A stretch of 64,000 nt of DNA from Hungatella effluvii (lineage in GTDB: Bacteria; Bacillota; Clostridia; Lachnospirales; Lachnospiraceae), in NCBI RefSeq assembly GCF_003201875.1, contig NZ_QJKD01000003.1, positions 1 through 64,000 of the forward strand, read 5' to 3'. The translations under genes were made by a program, and so were the position numbers. Positions 17,109 to 25,903 of this stretch are shown here, one piece after another; the stretch's first letter is position 1, and the number at the start of each line of letters is the position of its first letter. The notes beneath the pieces are model-generated. The model was not told where the DNA came from and made no database searches. It saw nothing but the letters and a program-made list of their open reading frames with translations.

Positions 17109-17126
17109 AGGGTATCTCCTTTCAGC

Positions 17127-17154
17127 TTACTACTTACTACTTATTACTTACTAC
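17127..17154. repeat. Tandem heptamer repeat in the 5' leader (4 units)
   Basis: Four direct 7-bp units TTACTAC, TTACTAC, TTATTAC, TTACTAC stand between the promoter (-10 at 17164-17159) and the SD of the 299-aa gene. A partial TTA follows. Confidence 0.8.
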
Positions 17155-17158
17155 TTAT

Positions 17159-17187
17159 GTTATACCATTTTATTGTCATGATTTCAA
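17159..17187 (-). promoter_or_regulatory. Promoter of the 299-aa/MerR-like operon
   Basis: On the minus strand TTGAAA (17187-17182), a 17-base spacer and TATAAC (17164-17159). Transcription would start near 17152, at the edge of the heptamer repeat. Confidence 0.65.
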
Positions 17188-17294
17188 TGCATACCGTTTT
17201 ATATTTTTCTTACAAATATATGAACTATACCCACTATATAGAAAAAGTCGTCTGGCTGGATCGTTTTTGCGAAAAAACTTCACTTTACTTTTAC

Positions 17295-17340
17295 GCAAAA
17301 AGGCCGTGATACGGGAACCAACTCTTCCGTATCACGGCCT
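17295..17340 (-). terminator. Terminator of the transketolase operon
   Basis: On the minus strand AGGCCGTGATACGG and its complement form a 14-bp perfect stem with a 12-base loop, followed by TTTTTG. Confidence 0.9.
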
Positions 17341-17381
17341 GCTGCTCATTTCCTATTGCTGTTCTTGTTCTGCTATTACTT

Positions 17382-18338
17382 TTAATACCACTTACTCTTA
17401 ATCTGCTTATATATTCCCTCTGCATCCAACTCATACTTATGAATCAGCTCCGCAGCCGGGCCGGACTCGCCGAATACGTCACGTACGCCGATCTTAAAGA
17501 CCGGTACCGGAGCATTCTCGGACAGGGCGTCGCAGACAGCGCTTCCAAGTCCGCCTATGATGGAATGTTCTTCCACAGTCACCACGCGTCCTGTTTTCTT
17601 CGCGGATTTAACGATAAACTCTTCGTCCAGAGGCTTAATGGTATGAATGTTGATCACTTCGGCGTCAATTCCGTCTGCGGCCAGAAGCTTTGCAGCTTCC
17701 AGTGCGTGGCCAACTTCCAGACCGGTAGCCACGATGGTCAAGTCGCTGCCCTCTTTTAAGACTACGCCCTTTCCGATCTTAAATTCATACTCCGGATTAT
17801 CATTGATCACAGGCACAGCCAGACGGCCGAACCTCATATAAACCGGGCCCTCATACTCGGCCGCGGCCTTGACGGCGGCTCTCGCTTCCACGTCATCGGC
17901 CGGGCAGATCACTACCATGCCGGGGATCGTTCTCATCAGAGCGATGTCCTCGTTGCACTGATGTGTCGCGCCGTCCTCACCGACAGAGATTCCTGCATGA
18001 GTCGCACCAATCTTTACATTTAAATGCGGGTATCCGATGGAGTTTCTAACCTGTTCGAACGCTCTGCCGGCTGCGAACATGGCGAAGGTGCTTGCAAATG
18101 GAACCATGCCTGTTGCAGCAAGGCCGGCGGCAATGCCCATCATGTTGCATTCCGCAATACCACAGTCGATATGGCGTTCCGGAAATACCTTCTTGAAAAC
18201 TCCCGTCTTTGTCGCGGCTGCCAGATCGGCATCCAGGACCACAATTTTGTCATTAAGCTTTCCCAGCTCCGCAAGAGCGCTGCCATAGCTTTCTCTCGTA
18301 GCGATCTTCTTTACGGATTGTTCTTTCATCTCTGGCAT
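17382..18338 (-). CDS. Transketolase, C-terminal subunit
   Basis: A 318-residue protein with the pyrimidine-binding (residues about 10-165) and C-terminal (about 185-310) domains of transketolase. The GDE-type glutamate region (VGEDGATHQCNEDIALMRTIPGM) and FEQVRNSIGYPHLNVKIGATHAG are typical. It overlaps the N-terminal subunit gene by 13 bases. The two halves assemble to a full ThDP-dependent transketolase of the non-oxidative pentose phosphate pathway; such split genes are common in Firmicutes and archaea. Confidence 0.92.
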   Translation of the reverse strand: MPEMKEQSVKKIATRESYGSALAELGKLNDKIVVLDADLAAATKTGVFKKVFPERHIDCGIAECNMMGIAAGLAATGMVPFASTFAMFAAGRAFEQVRNSIGYPHLNVKIGATHAGISVGEDGATHQCNEDIALMRTIPGMVVICPADDVEARAAVKAAAEYEGPVYMRFGRLAVPVINDNPEYEFKIGKGVVLKEGSDLTIVATGLEVGHALEAAKLLAADGIDAEVINIHTIKPLDEEFIVKSAKKTGRVVTVEEHSIIGGLGSAVCDALSENAPVPVFKIGVRDVFGESGPAAELIHKYELDAEGIYKQIKSKWY

Positions 18339-19165
18339 AACGCTTCACCTGCTTTCTCCAAATCTGCCATTGCTACCTGATATTGCTCATCGTTTGGAGC
18401 GGCACCATGCCAGGCTACAGCTCCTTCCATGAAGGAAACTCCCTTGCCCTTTAAGGTTTTTGCGATAATGGCGGTCGGCATTCCCTTTGTATTTCTTGCC
18501 TCTGCAAACGCCCGCTCGATCTGGGCAAAGTCATGGCCGTCGATGCAGATTACATGGAAATTAAATGCCTCGAATTTCTTATCAATAGGATAGGGGGAGC
18601 AAACCTCATCCACCGGGCCGTCGATCTGAAGTCCGTTGTTATCCACAATCACGACCAGATTATCCAGCTTTCTGTGACCTGCGAACATCGCAGCTTCCCA
18701 GACCTGTCCTTCCTCGATCTCCCCGTCGCCAAGGAGTGTATAAACACGGTAATCTTTCTTCTGCAGTTTCGCAGAGAGTGCCATTCCGACCGCAGCGGAG
18801 ATTCCCTGTCCCAGAGAACCGCTGGACATATCCACGCCTGGAATATGCTTTCTGTCCGGATGTCCCTGTAAATAGGAACCGGTATGACGCAGTGTCTTCA
18901 AATCCTCTACCGGAAAGAATCCACGGTATGCCAGTGTGGAGTAGTATCCGGGCGCCACATGGCCCTTCGATAATACAAAACGGTCACGGTCGTCCTTTAA
19001 AGGCTGTTCCGGATCGATGTTCATTTCTTTATAATAGAGCCAGGTAAATAAGTCCGCTGCCGACAGTGATCCGCCCGGATGGCCGGACTTTGCGCTGTGA
19101 ACCGCCGTCACGATGCCTTTTCGTATCTCATTGGCTGTTTTTTCTAGTTCCAGATAGTCGCTCAA
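18326..19165 (-). CDS. Transketolase, N-terminal subunit
   Basis: A 279-residue ThDP-binding half. The motif GDGEIEEGQVWEAAMFAGHRK ending in VIVDNN is the classical GDG...NN cofactor site, and SAKSGHPGGSLSAADL and RFVLSKGH carry the conserved His residues. It sits 15 bases downstream of the transaldolase-like gene and overlaps its partner subunit, so all three genes act in sugar-phosphate interconversion. Confidence 0.93.
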   Translation of the reverse strand: MSDYLELEKTANEIRKGIVTAVHSAKSGHPGGSLSAADLFTWLYYKEMNIDPEQPLKDDRDRFVLSKGHVAPGYYSTLAYRGFFPVEDLKTLRHTGSYLQGHPDRKHIPGVDMSSGSLGQGISAAVGMALSAKLQKKDYRVYTLLGDGEIEEGQVWEAAMFAGHRKLDNLVVIVDNNGLQIDGPVDEVCSPYPIDKKFEAFNFHVICIDGHDFAQIERAFAEARNTKGMPTAIIAKTLKGKGVSFMEGAVAWHGAAPNDEQYQVAMADLEKAGEALCQR

Positions 19166-19180
19166 TCCCGTGTCCTCCTC

Positions 19181-19834
19181 TTACTCTCCGAATACTGCCT
19201 TATAATCAGCCTGGAATTTTGCGATTCCCTGATCTGTCAGCGGATGCTTTGTCATCTGCTCAATTACGCTGTAAGGAACGGTGGCGATATCGGCTCCGGC
19301 AAGGGCACAGTCAATGACATGGATGGGATTGCGGACACTTGCTGCGATGATCTCGGTTGTGATTCCCGCCACGTTGAACATTTCTGCAATGGTTTCAATT
19401 AAATCGATGCCTGGCATGGAAATATCATCGAGACGTCCTAAGAATGGAGATACATAGGACGCACCGGCTCTGGCTGCCAGCAGTGCCTGGTTCGCGCTGA
19501 ATACGAGCGTTACGTTTGTCTTAATGCCTTCCGCGGTCAGCACCTTAACGGCCTTTAAGCCTTCTACTGTCATCGGAATTTTAACTACCATGTTCGGATG
19601 GATCGCAGCAATCTCACGTCCCTCTTTAATCATGCCTTCTGCGTCTGTCGTGGTAGCCTTCACTTCGCCGCTGATCGGTCCGTCTACGATGGAAGCGATC
19701 TCTCTGATAACCTCGTTAAAGTCTCTTCCTTCTTTTGCAATCAGAGATGGGTTTGTGGTTACTCCACAGATAACTCCCATATCATTTGCCTTTCTGATAT
19801 CCTCCACTTTCGCTGTGTCAACAAAAAATTTCAT
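19181..19834 (-). CDS. Transaldolase / fructose-6-phosphate aldolase family protein
   Basis: A 217-residue protein of the short TalC/FSA type: [28 protein letters not shown], the Schiff-base Lys85 in [26 protein letters not shown] and SPFLGRLDD. Length fits this subfamily rather than classical transaldolase. In an operon with transketolase it most likely acts as the pathway's transaldolase, but sequence alone does not separate this from F6P aldolase. First gene of the operon. Confidence 0.9.
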   Translation of the reverse strand: MKFFVDTAKVEDIRKANDMGVICGVTTNPSLIAKEGRDFNEVIREIASIVDGPISGEVKATTTDAEGMIKEGREIAAIHPNMVVKIPMTVEGLKAVKVLTAEGIKTNVTLVFSANQALLAARAGASYVSPFLGRLDDISMPGIDLIETIAEMFNVAGITTEIIAASVRNPIHVIDCALAGADIATVPYSVIEQMTKHPLTDQGIAKFQADYKAVFGE

Positions 19835-19921
19835 CGCTGTTCTCCTCTTCTTTTTTTATTTTTGATTTAATTTCTTCCTTCGGTTTATGTATTAATTCAA
19901 TTAATTAATATTTCTAGTTAA

Positions 19922-19949
19922 ACAATACCACATTTTGGGAAAATGTCAA
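19922..19949 (-). promoter_or_regulatory. Promoter of the transaldolase-transketolase operon
   Basis: On the minus strand TTGACA (19949-19944) is followed after 16 bases by TATTGT (19927-19922). It lies about 90 bases before the first start codon. The remaining spacer to 20085 shows only a weak stem near 19972-19995. Confidence 0.65.
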
Positions 19950-20085
19950 CAGGAAATAAAAAAACATGCGGCGATTTGTTAACGTCGTTTTTTAATATCT
20001 GATACCAAAGACAGGTACTACACAATAAATCACAGTATGGATCCGCTGCAATTGAATGGATCTCTTTGTTAATACTAATAAAATA

Positions 20086-22137
20086 TTACGTCTGATACTT
20101 CAGCACCACACGCACCCGAAAGCTGTCCTCCGAGCGGCTGATGGACACGCGGCCCTCGTACCGCGACGCTGCCTCCCTGATATGGGGCAGCCCGAAACCA
20201 TGCGCTGTTTTATCTGCTTTGCCTGTAGCTCCCTCTGCCGGTGCGGCAGCTTCCTTACCACCGTAAGCGGCGGCGTTAGTACAGATTATCTCCAGCAAAT
20301 CATCTGTCTGATCTATTTGCAGATGAATCCACCGCTCCTCCGGCGAGAGCTCACAGCAGCTCTCCCGCGCATTGTCCAGCAGGTTCATGAGTATCATCGT
20401 CAGATCATCATCCGCCACGGGAAGTGTCTTCGGCAGATCGCAAAGCTCCAGTTCCACGTATATTCCCGCCTGGTCCGCCTGGATTAAATGCGTAGTCAGA
20501 AGCGCGTCAATCAACGTATTAGCCGTATACTCCCGGGAATTCAAGTGACTCATGGTTTCCGTAAGACCGTTTAAATAGGCCGCCAACTGACCTAAGTCCC
20601 CTGTGTCGAGATAGTGGCGGATAAGCGTCAGACGGTGACGGCTTTCATGAAGAAGCTTTCTGGTATTTCTCACATACTCCTGCTGAGACGCCGCCTGCTC
20701 CGCCCTGGCCTCAAGCTGGATCTCAGCCAGCGCCTGTTTTGAACGAAGTTCTACGCTTTCTTTGTACAGATGTATCGTATCATACCACAGAATACCGGCC
20801 ATCAGCACAAGGATGAACAGACCTGCAAATTCCACAAACCAGCCGGTATACACCGGTTCATAGACGGGCAGAAGCTTTCCCATTACCAGAAAACTGGCCA
20901 GAATACAGCTTCCTCCCATCATGGGGCCCGCATACTGCCTTTTCCGGCACAGAGACCAGATACCCGTCACAAGCAGCCAGGCAGCCGTCAGCCATTTCCA
21001 GGCAGCAAGAAGGTGCGAATAGTTCATATAAGACGCAGCTCTTGATACAGGAACCAGCGGCTGAATCAGTATGGATATCTGTACCGCTATTCCCACGGTA
21101 CACAGCGGCCATACTGCCCTTTTTGGCAGGCGGCAGATCCTGCCCTGAATCCAGATAATCAGCAGAAATATTCCGTAATAGCAGAATCTCTCCAGAAGAT
21201 ACCATACATCTCCTGTAAGACGCAGCGCCTGAAACACCGGCCAGGCGGTACAGCCCGCCACACAGAGACAGAGTACTGCCACGGCTCCATACGGCCTGCG
21301 AAAATGGCAGCCCAGCCCCAACAGCAGACACAAAACTGCCATAGCGACAGCAACCGCCATCACGCCGCCGTGGATCAAAAGCCTCGCCGAGAAAACCGCC
21401 TCCACCCGCTCAGGGCTCCCGAAAGCCGGCGGATAGACCATACCACTGTAAAAATGAGACTCATCCGCCACCGCTGCTACAATCTCAATCCGGTCTTTTG
21501 CCCGAAATGTAACCAGGCTGCCGGCCGGCTCCGGTCTCTCCCTGTCCGCAGATATATCAAATGGATTCCATGCTTCCGAAGCATTTTTTGTGCCTTCCTT
21601 ACCAGCGGCAGGAAACTTATCTTCTTTTGCAGCGCCGCCTCTGTCTGCATCTGTCTGATCGAATCTTACACTCTGCATCAGACGGCCGTTAATCCACAGG
21701 TTCCATTCGGAATAGATCTGGGTCAGCTCCAGAGCATATTCCCGTTCTTTTGAATCTGTGACTATTTCCATGCGGTAGATCCCAGTCCCGTGCGGGTCAG
21801 CATCAGGATCCCCCAGATCGAAGCCGCCATACTGCCCCAGATAGAGGCTGCAGTCCGGCATTTGGCCGGGTGATAGCGTCCTTCCGCGGTAAAACTCCCA
21901 GCCTTCCACCAGGAAAAAAAACGGTTCGTCTTCATACCAGTCCATATTCAGGTTTATAACGCCTTTTCCCGCAGCCGGACGAGGATACGTATATTTATTA
22001 TCATAACGGTAACACCAGAGGGATACCAGGATGCCAAGCAATGTGACCCCGGTCAGAAAGAGCGGTAATGCTATCTTCTTTTTATTCCATTTTATCTCTC
22101 TTCCCTTTTCCAAACCTGCAGGAAACAAACATTGCAC
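20086..22137 (-). CDS. 7TM-type sensor histidine kinase (GHKL)
   Basis: A membrane sensor kinase of about 683 residues. After TM1 (residues 22-42) comes an extracellular beta-rich domain of the 7TMR-DISM type (FFFLVEGWEFYRGRTLSPGQ, then GIYRMEIVTDS), then about seven helices (260-465), a coiled linker, an H-box variant (LLHESRHRLTLIRHYLD) and a GHKL ATPase (NLLDNARESCC; HGFGLPHI) with an Ala/Gly-rich insertion in the ATP lid. The start is uncertain: GTG 22137 abuts the SD GGGGGAGG, TTG 22128 is 8 bases from it. It overlaps the end of the surface-protein gene. Its regulator is probably the OmpR-type gene upstream, an unusual pairing for this kinase class. Confidence 0.8.
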   Translation of the reverse strand: MQCLFPAGLEKGREIKWNKKKIALPLFLTGVTLLGILVSLWCYRYDNKYTYPRPAAGKGVINLNMDWYEDEPFFFLVEGWEFYRGRTLSPGQMPDCSLYLGQYGGFDLGDPDADPHGTGIYRMEIVTDSKEREYALELTQIYSEWNLWINGRLMQSVRFDQTDADRGGAAKEDKFPAAGKEGTKNASEAWNPFDISADRERPEPAGSLVTFRAKDRIEIVAAVADESHFYSGMVYPPAFGSPERVEAVFSARLLIHGGVMAVAVAMAVLCLLLGLGCHFRRPYGAVAVLCLCVAGCTAWPVFQALRLTGDVWYLLERFCYYGIFLLIIWIQGRICRLPKRAVWPLCTVGIAVQISILIQPLVPVSRAASYMNYSHLLAAWKWLTAAWLLVTGIWSLCRKRQYAGPMMGGSCILASFLVMGKLLPVYEPVYTGWFVEFAGLFILVLMAGILWYDTIHLYKESVELRSKQALAEIQLEARAEQAASQQEYVRNTRKLLHESRHRLTLIRHYLDTGDLGQLAAYLNGLTETMSHLNSREYTANTLIDALLTTHLIQADQAGIYVELELCDLPKTLPVADDDLTMILMNLLDNARESCCELSPEERWIHLQIDQTDDLLEIICTNAAAYGGKEAAAPAEGATGKADKTAHGFGLPHIREAASRYEGRVSISRSEDSFRVRVVLKYQT

Positions 22138-24055
22138 CTCCCCCTGTCAATACGACACCTGCTGCCAGAAACAGAAGACCCCGGACGCCTTCTTCCCGTA
22201 CCACTCCAGCACTCCGGTTATCGGTATCTGTGCTGTCCGCCTCCATGATCTCCCCGGTCTCCTGTCCGGCGGCGGTTTCTTCAAGGATTTGAATGGCTTC
22301 CTTTTTTCTGTATCGAATGCTGCTTCCAGCTTCGCCATGCTCTCTGTTTCTATCAGCCGTGTTGTCTGTATTTTCACTGTTTTCTGTAACACTGATATTT
22401 TCCGTGTTATCTATATTTTCCGTTACATCGGTATTTCCTGTAACATCTGTATTTCCCGCTACATCGGTATTTTCTGTAAAACATGTATTTTCTATTTCGC
22501 CTATACTGCCACTATCGCCCGTGTTCCCCGTACCACCTGCACCGTTTATAGTTTCGTCATCCCCTTCACTTCCCCCAGTTATCTGGTCCGTACTGTTCCC
22601 GGGCGGCGGAATAATCTCCCCCCTGGGCGGATCTTCTCCCTGGTCATTGCGGTCGTCATGATCCCTGTCCCCGCCTCCATTTACGGAATCAAAGGCCGGC
22701 CGATACATCAAAACATTGGATACCCCCTCCATGGGGCCGCTTATCACAGTCATGCGGAACCAGTAGCACTTCTCAATATCCAGTTCCCCCAGTACCGCCT
22801 TCTTCGTCTCCAGTTTGTATTCTTTAAATTCCGATGCCGGCTGCCACGAATCCCCGCCATCTGTGGAATACTCGATCATAATCTGACTGACATCCTGTAT
22901 TTCATTAAAAAACTCCAGACTTACATAGGCTCCCATCTCTCTGGCGCACTCTAAAAATGGTTTATCCTGATCGACAATGTGAATCGGCACCTTCTGCACC
23001 GGCAGTTCAATAGGAAACCAATCCGGAACCACAGGTGACAGACGGGCAGAATACCTGCCTGATTCTGATAAGTCAGACGGCAGCCCCGACCAGACGGCCG
23101 GAGCGTGATAGGTGAAGCTCTCAAAAGAGTCATCTGAAGCGATCAGACTAAAATTCAAACCACCCCTGTATATCTTAAGGTCCTCCAGCACTTTCCTGCT
23201 GCTGCCCGTCTCAATGCAGACGCCGTTCTCTTCCAGCCGGTCAAAGCTATACGCTTTTCTCTCAATGACCGCTGCCCTGGAAGGCATGGGATGAACTCTG
23301 CTGCCGTCTGCGGTAACCGGACCTTCCCCGGCTACGGCCTCCCCCTCCGCCTCTACCGAGCACAGCTTAAGGATAAGGGGCGCCCCGCACAGTATTCCCA
23401 CCGACGCGTCTCCTTTTGCCTGAATTGCGGCGGAAAAAAGCTCCAGCGGCTCCTCTCCGGCATATACGATCGCGGCCGCCTTCTCCCCCTCTGCCGAGAT
23501 TACCGTTTCCCATAGATCTAATTCGCTTCCGCGTTCCAGTTTTAAAGCTATGGTTTCCCTGCCCTTCGCTTCTATCCGAACTCCCTGGCGGACATCTAAA
23601 AAGCCCTCCACATGAATCAGCGGCCGGCCGCCGCCATTTCCACGCAGTGTGATCGAACCGCCGAAACCGGCGCAGCTGCCCTCTGGAATAAACAGGTTAA
23701 AATCACCCATCACAACCGTTACCGGCTGGATCGCCTCCACCCAATACTCCCCTTCCCACACAATATCAGACAGAAGCACAATGGGATTTCCGCTTCCCTC
23801 TTCGATGGCCCGGATCAGTTCTTCCCTGCTGCTGACTCCGTTCTTCTTATGGGCAATAGAAGGCGTGGCAGTATTATCTTCAGACGCCGTACCATTGGAA
23901 GGAGACGCAGGTTCTGCGGTTTGCCCTGCAGCCGTGCCGATTGGTTCCTCCGCCGCCATTGCCGCGCCGGCTCCTCCCGCTGCCTGAGACACCAGGCAGC
24001 GGGAGGCTGCAAGAGCCAGAGCAAATACCATTATGGCAGACGCTATAGCCGTCAT
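22082..24055 (-). CDS. Surface protein with beta-helix-like region and membrane anchor
   Basis: A 657-residue exported protein. Signal peptide at residues 1-30 (AIASAIMVFALALAASRCL). Residues about 70-240 resemble a right-handed beta-helix of short G-rich strands (SREELIRAIEEG, FGGSITLRGNGGG). Residues about 300-460 include a domain with YSTDGGDSWQPAS, as in extracellular Ig-like or F5/8-type modules. Then comes an Asp/Gly/Pro-rich linker, a hexapeptide repeat tract (NTDVTG/ENTDVT), and a C-terminal TM at about 630-650 with a basic tail. I chose ATG 24055, 7 bases past the regulator stop, for its SD (GAGGTG) and signal peptide. Likely the sensed or regulated surface partner of the flanking kinase and regulator. 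Confidence 0.7.
   Translation of the reverse strand: MTAIASAIMVFALALAASRCLVSQAAGGAGAAMAAEEPIGTAAGQTAEPASPSNGTASEDNTATPSIAHKKNGVSSREELIRAIEEGSGNPIVLLSDIVWEGEYWVEAIQPVTVVMGDFNLFIPEGSCAGFGGSITLRGNGGGRPLIHVEGFLDVRQGVRIEAKGRETIALKLERGSELDLWETVISAEGEKAAAIVYAGEEPLELFSAAIQAKGDASVGILCGAPLILKLCSVEAEGEAVAGEGPVTADGSRVHPMPSRAAVIERKAYSFDRLEENGVCIETGSSRKVLEDLKIYRGGLNFSLIASDDSFESFTYHAPAVWSGLPSDLSESGRYSARLSPVVPDWFPIELPVQKVPIHIVDQDKPFLECAREMGAYVSLEFFNEIQDVSQIMIEYSTDGGDSWQPASEFKEYKLETKKAVLGELDIEKCYWFRMTVISGPMEGVSNVLMYRPAFDSVNGGGDRDHDDRNDQGEDPPRGEIIPPPGNSTDQITGGSEGDDETINGAGGTGNTGDSGSIGEIENTCFTENTDVAGNTDVTGNTDVTENIDNTENISVTENSENTDNTADRNREHGEAGSSIRYRKKEAIQILEETAAGQETGEIMEADSTDTDNRSAGVVREEGVRGLLFLAAGVVLTGGGAMFVSCRFGKGKRDKME
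22371..22496. repeat. 18-bp tandem repeat tract (about 7 units) within the surface-protein gene
   Basis: Successive 18-base units such as ACATCGGTATTTCCTGTA (22425), ACATCTGTATTTCCCGCT (22443) and ACATCGGTATTTTCTGTA (22461) encode NTDVTG/NTDVAG/ENTDVT-like hexapeptides. Outer units are more diverged. Confidence 0.75.
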
Positions 24056-24062
24056 CTTCACC

Positions 24063-24770
24063 TCAATCGTCCCCCTCATTGGAGACCACCAGACGGTAGC
24101 CTTTATTTTTAAATCCTTCAATGACAATCGGACAGCAGTTGTAAGTCTGTCTCATCTTTGACCGTATGTTGGAAATATGGACAAAAACGGTCCGCACATC
24201 CTCATTGGACTCCATTCCCCAGATCTCCCCATACAGTTCTGCCGCTCCGGTATACCGGTTTCTGTTGCGCATCAGGAATTCCAAAAGCCGGTATTCCTTT
24301 GGCTTCAGCATCAGATCCCATTCATTAATATAAGCCCGCTGTGTTTTCGCATCCAGAAACAGACAGCAGCCTTCCGCCGTCATCCTGCTTCCGGCCATCA
24401 TCTCCAGGCGGCGCAGACTGGCCTCGATTCTGGCCTGCAGCTCCTCCACCCGGTAAGGCTTTACCATGTAGTCATCCCCGCCTGCCCGCAGTCCCTTAAC
24501 GATCTGTTCACTTTCTCCCAGGCCGCTAAGGAACAGGATCGGCAGCGATGACGCTGCTTCCCGTATCTCTCTGCACAGATCCACTCCCGAACCATCCGGA
24601 AGCATGATATCGAGCACCAGCAAATCCGGCTTAAAGAGCTCCAGCTTTTTCCTGGCCTCATCGAGGCATCCGGCAGTCTCCACACTGTATCCGGACTTTT
24701 CCAGTTCCGTTCTGTTATAGGCAGCAATTTCCTCAGAATCTTCCACCAGCAAAATACGATATTTTTTCAC
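24063..24770 (-). CDS. OmpR-family response regulator
   Basis: A 235-residue regulator: receiver at residues 1-118 with acidic pocket E10/D11, phosphoacceptor D54 (LVLDIMLPDG) and K104 (VKPYRV), then a winged helix at 135-230 (LKPKEYRLLEFLMRN; VHISNIRSKM). GTG 24770 is the start because GGGGAG lies 9 bases before it and it gives the usual KKYRILLVEDSE opening. It is in a four-gene run MBL hydrolase, regulator, surface protein, 7TM kinase, with gaps of 28, 7 and an overlap, so it probably controls the run and responds to the downstream kinase. Confidence 0.88.
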   Translation of the reverse strand: MKKYRILLVEDSEEIAAYNRTELEKSGYSVETAGCLDEARKKLELFKPDLLVLDIMLPDGSGVDLCREIREAASSLPILFLSGLGESEQIVKGLRAGGDDYMVKPYRVEELQARIEASLRRLEMMAGSRMTAEGCCLFLDAKTQRAYINEWDLMLKPKEYRLLEFLMRNRNRYTGAAELYGEIWGMESNEDVRTVFVHISNIRSKMRQTYNCCPIVIEGFKNKGYRLVVSNEGDD

Positions 24771-24798
24771 AACTGCATTCTCCCCACTTTCAATATCT

Positions 24799-25629
24799 CT
24801 ATAATCGGATTTCCATCCCTTCCTTGGCACACGAAGCGCGGGGCAGAACCTTCTTTAACTTGTTTTCCAGCGTCCTCAAATCTTCATCGCAGTACTCCCA
24901 CGCGTAATGGGACAGCCAGACTTCCCTTACATTGCACTGTGCGGCAAGCCCGGCCCACTGCGGCCAGGCAGAATGGCCCCAGCCACGGTGGACTTCATAA
25001 TCCTCCTGGCTGTACTGCGCGTCGCAGATCAGCAAATCAGCGTCTGCCGCAAAGAACAGCAGTTCGCGCTCCGTTTCCTGATCCAGTTCACAGTCCAGGG
25101 CGTATACGATCTTTTTTCCGTTTATAAAAATTACGTATGACACGGTTTGATCCGGATGGTTTGCCTTCACAGCCCTCACGGAAATATCGCCCGGCAGTTC
25201 AATACCCGTGCCGGCCATAATTCCCCGGCTTCCCGCGTACGCCGGACAGTCCCGCAGCCGTACCGGCCAGTAAGGCGGCCCAAACACGGCTTCCAACTGT
25301 TCCTCCAGTATTCCTCCGGTCCGTCCTCCCCCGTAGATCCATACCCGGTACTCAGGCCGGTAAATCGGTTTAAAGGAAGGAAGGCCGATGATATGATCGA
25401 GATGAAGATGACCGAACAGCAGGCAGATTTCTTTCCTTAACTCCGTCCTTCTCCCAATTAGCGCATCGCCAAAGGGAACAATCCCGCTTCCCGCATCCAG
25501 AATCAAAATTACGCTCTCTGTCTCTATTACAAAACAGGAGGTGTTGCCCCCATACTCCATTCGGTTGGTGTGAGGAGCCGCACAGGAGCCTCTGCTCCCC
25601 CAACAGGTCACATTTACATATTTTTCCAT
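24799..25629 (-). CDS. Metallo-beta-lactamase-fold hydrolase
   Basis: A 276-residue enzyme of the MBL fold. The metal site is LFGHLHLDHIIGLP (HxHxDH), with further ligands in KANHPDQTVSY, ALDCELD and WLSHYAW. The N-terminal pattern TCWGSRGSCAAPHTNRMEYGGNTS followed by LDAGSGI is shared with MBL phosphodiesterases of the PhnP/class II cAMP-phosphodiesterase-like group and is not that of true beta-lactamases. ATG 25629 gives this standard start. It heads the operon with the OmpR regulator. A cyclic-nucleotide role would fit with the adenylate cyclase 6 kb away, but that is speculation. Confidence 0.78.
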   Translation of the reverse strand: MEKYVNVTCWGSRGSCAAPHTNRMEYGGNTSCFVIETESVILILDAGSGIVPFGDALIGRRTELRKEICLLFGHLHLDHIIGLPSFKPIYRPEYRVWIYGGGRTGGILEEQLEAVFGPPYWPVRLRDCPAYAGSRGIMAGTGIELPGDISVRAVKANHPDQTVSYVIFINGKKIVYALDCELDQETERELLFFAADADLLICDAQYSQEDYEVHRGWGHSAWPQWAGLAAQCNVREVWLSHYAWEYCDEDLRTLENKLKKVLPRASCAKEGMEIRL

Positions 25630-25752
25630 CACTGTCACTCCCAGAGTATATAAAACAGGAATCTCCTGATGAAAATCCTGTAAAAATTTACAGTTGCAGG
25701 CTGCATCTTTCTCATTTAAAATAATAGGTATCAAATTCCGCCGCATCCGGTT

Positions 25753-25790
25753 ACGCTTATTGTATCATTTTTTCTTGTTTGGATAAGCGT
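25753..25790. repeat. Inverted repeat between two divergent two-component operons
   Basis: ACGCTTAT (25753-25760) and ATAAGCGT (25783-25790) are perfect 8-bp arms 22 bases apart, in the 274-base gap between the MBL operon and the LytTR pair. Either a regulator site or a hairpin; the gap shows nothing else firm. Confidence 0.4.
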
Positions 25791-25903
25791 GACTTCCGAA
25801 AACGTCGTTTTTACTTCCTAAAAAGACATGATTGATTCGTAAACCACACCAGTAAAAAAGGTATTCCCAAGCCTTGCCAACACGAAAAAAGGAGAGAACC
25901 CAC

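Noticed and set aside
22371..22496. CRISPR array
   Set aside because: The 18-bp units are contiguous without spacers and lie in a coding frame.
22031..22954. 307-aa plus-strand ORF opposite the surface protein
   Set aside because: Composition mirrors the antisense of the repeat tract and signal-bearing gene; no SD; conflicts with two well-supported genes.
24799..25629. Beta-lactamase
   Set aside because: The MBL fold shows phosphodiesterase-like landmarks (GSRGS, YGGNTS), no signal peptide and no link to the beta-lactam sensor.
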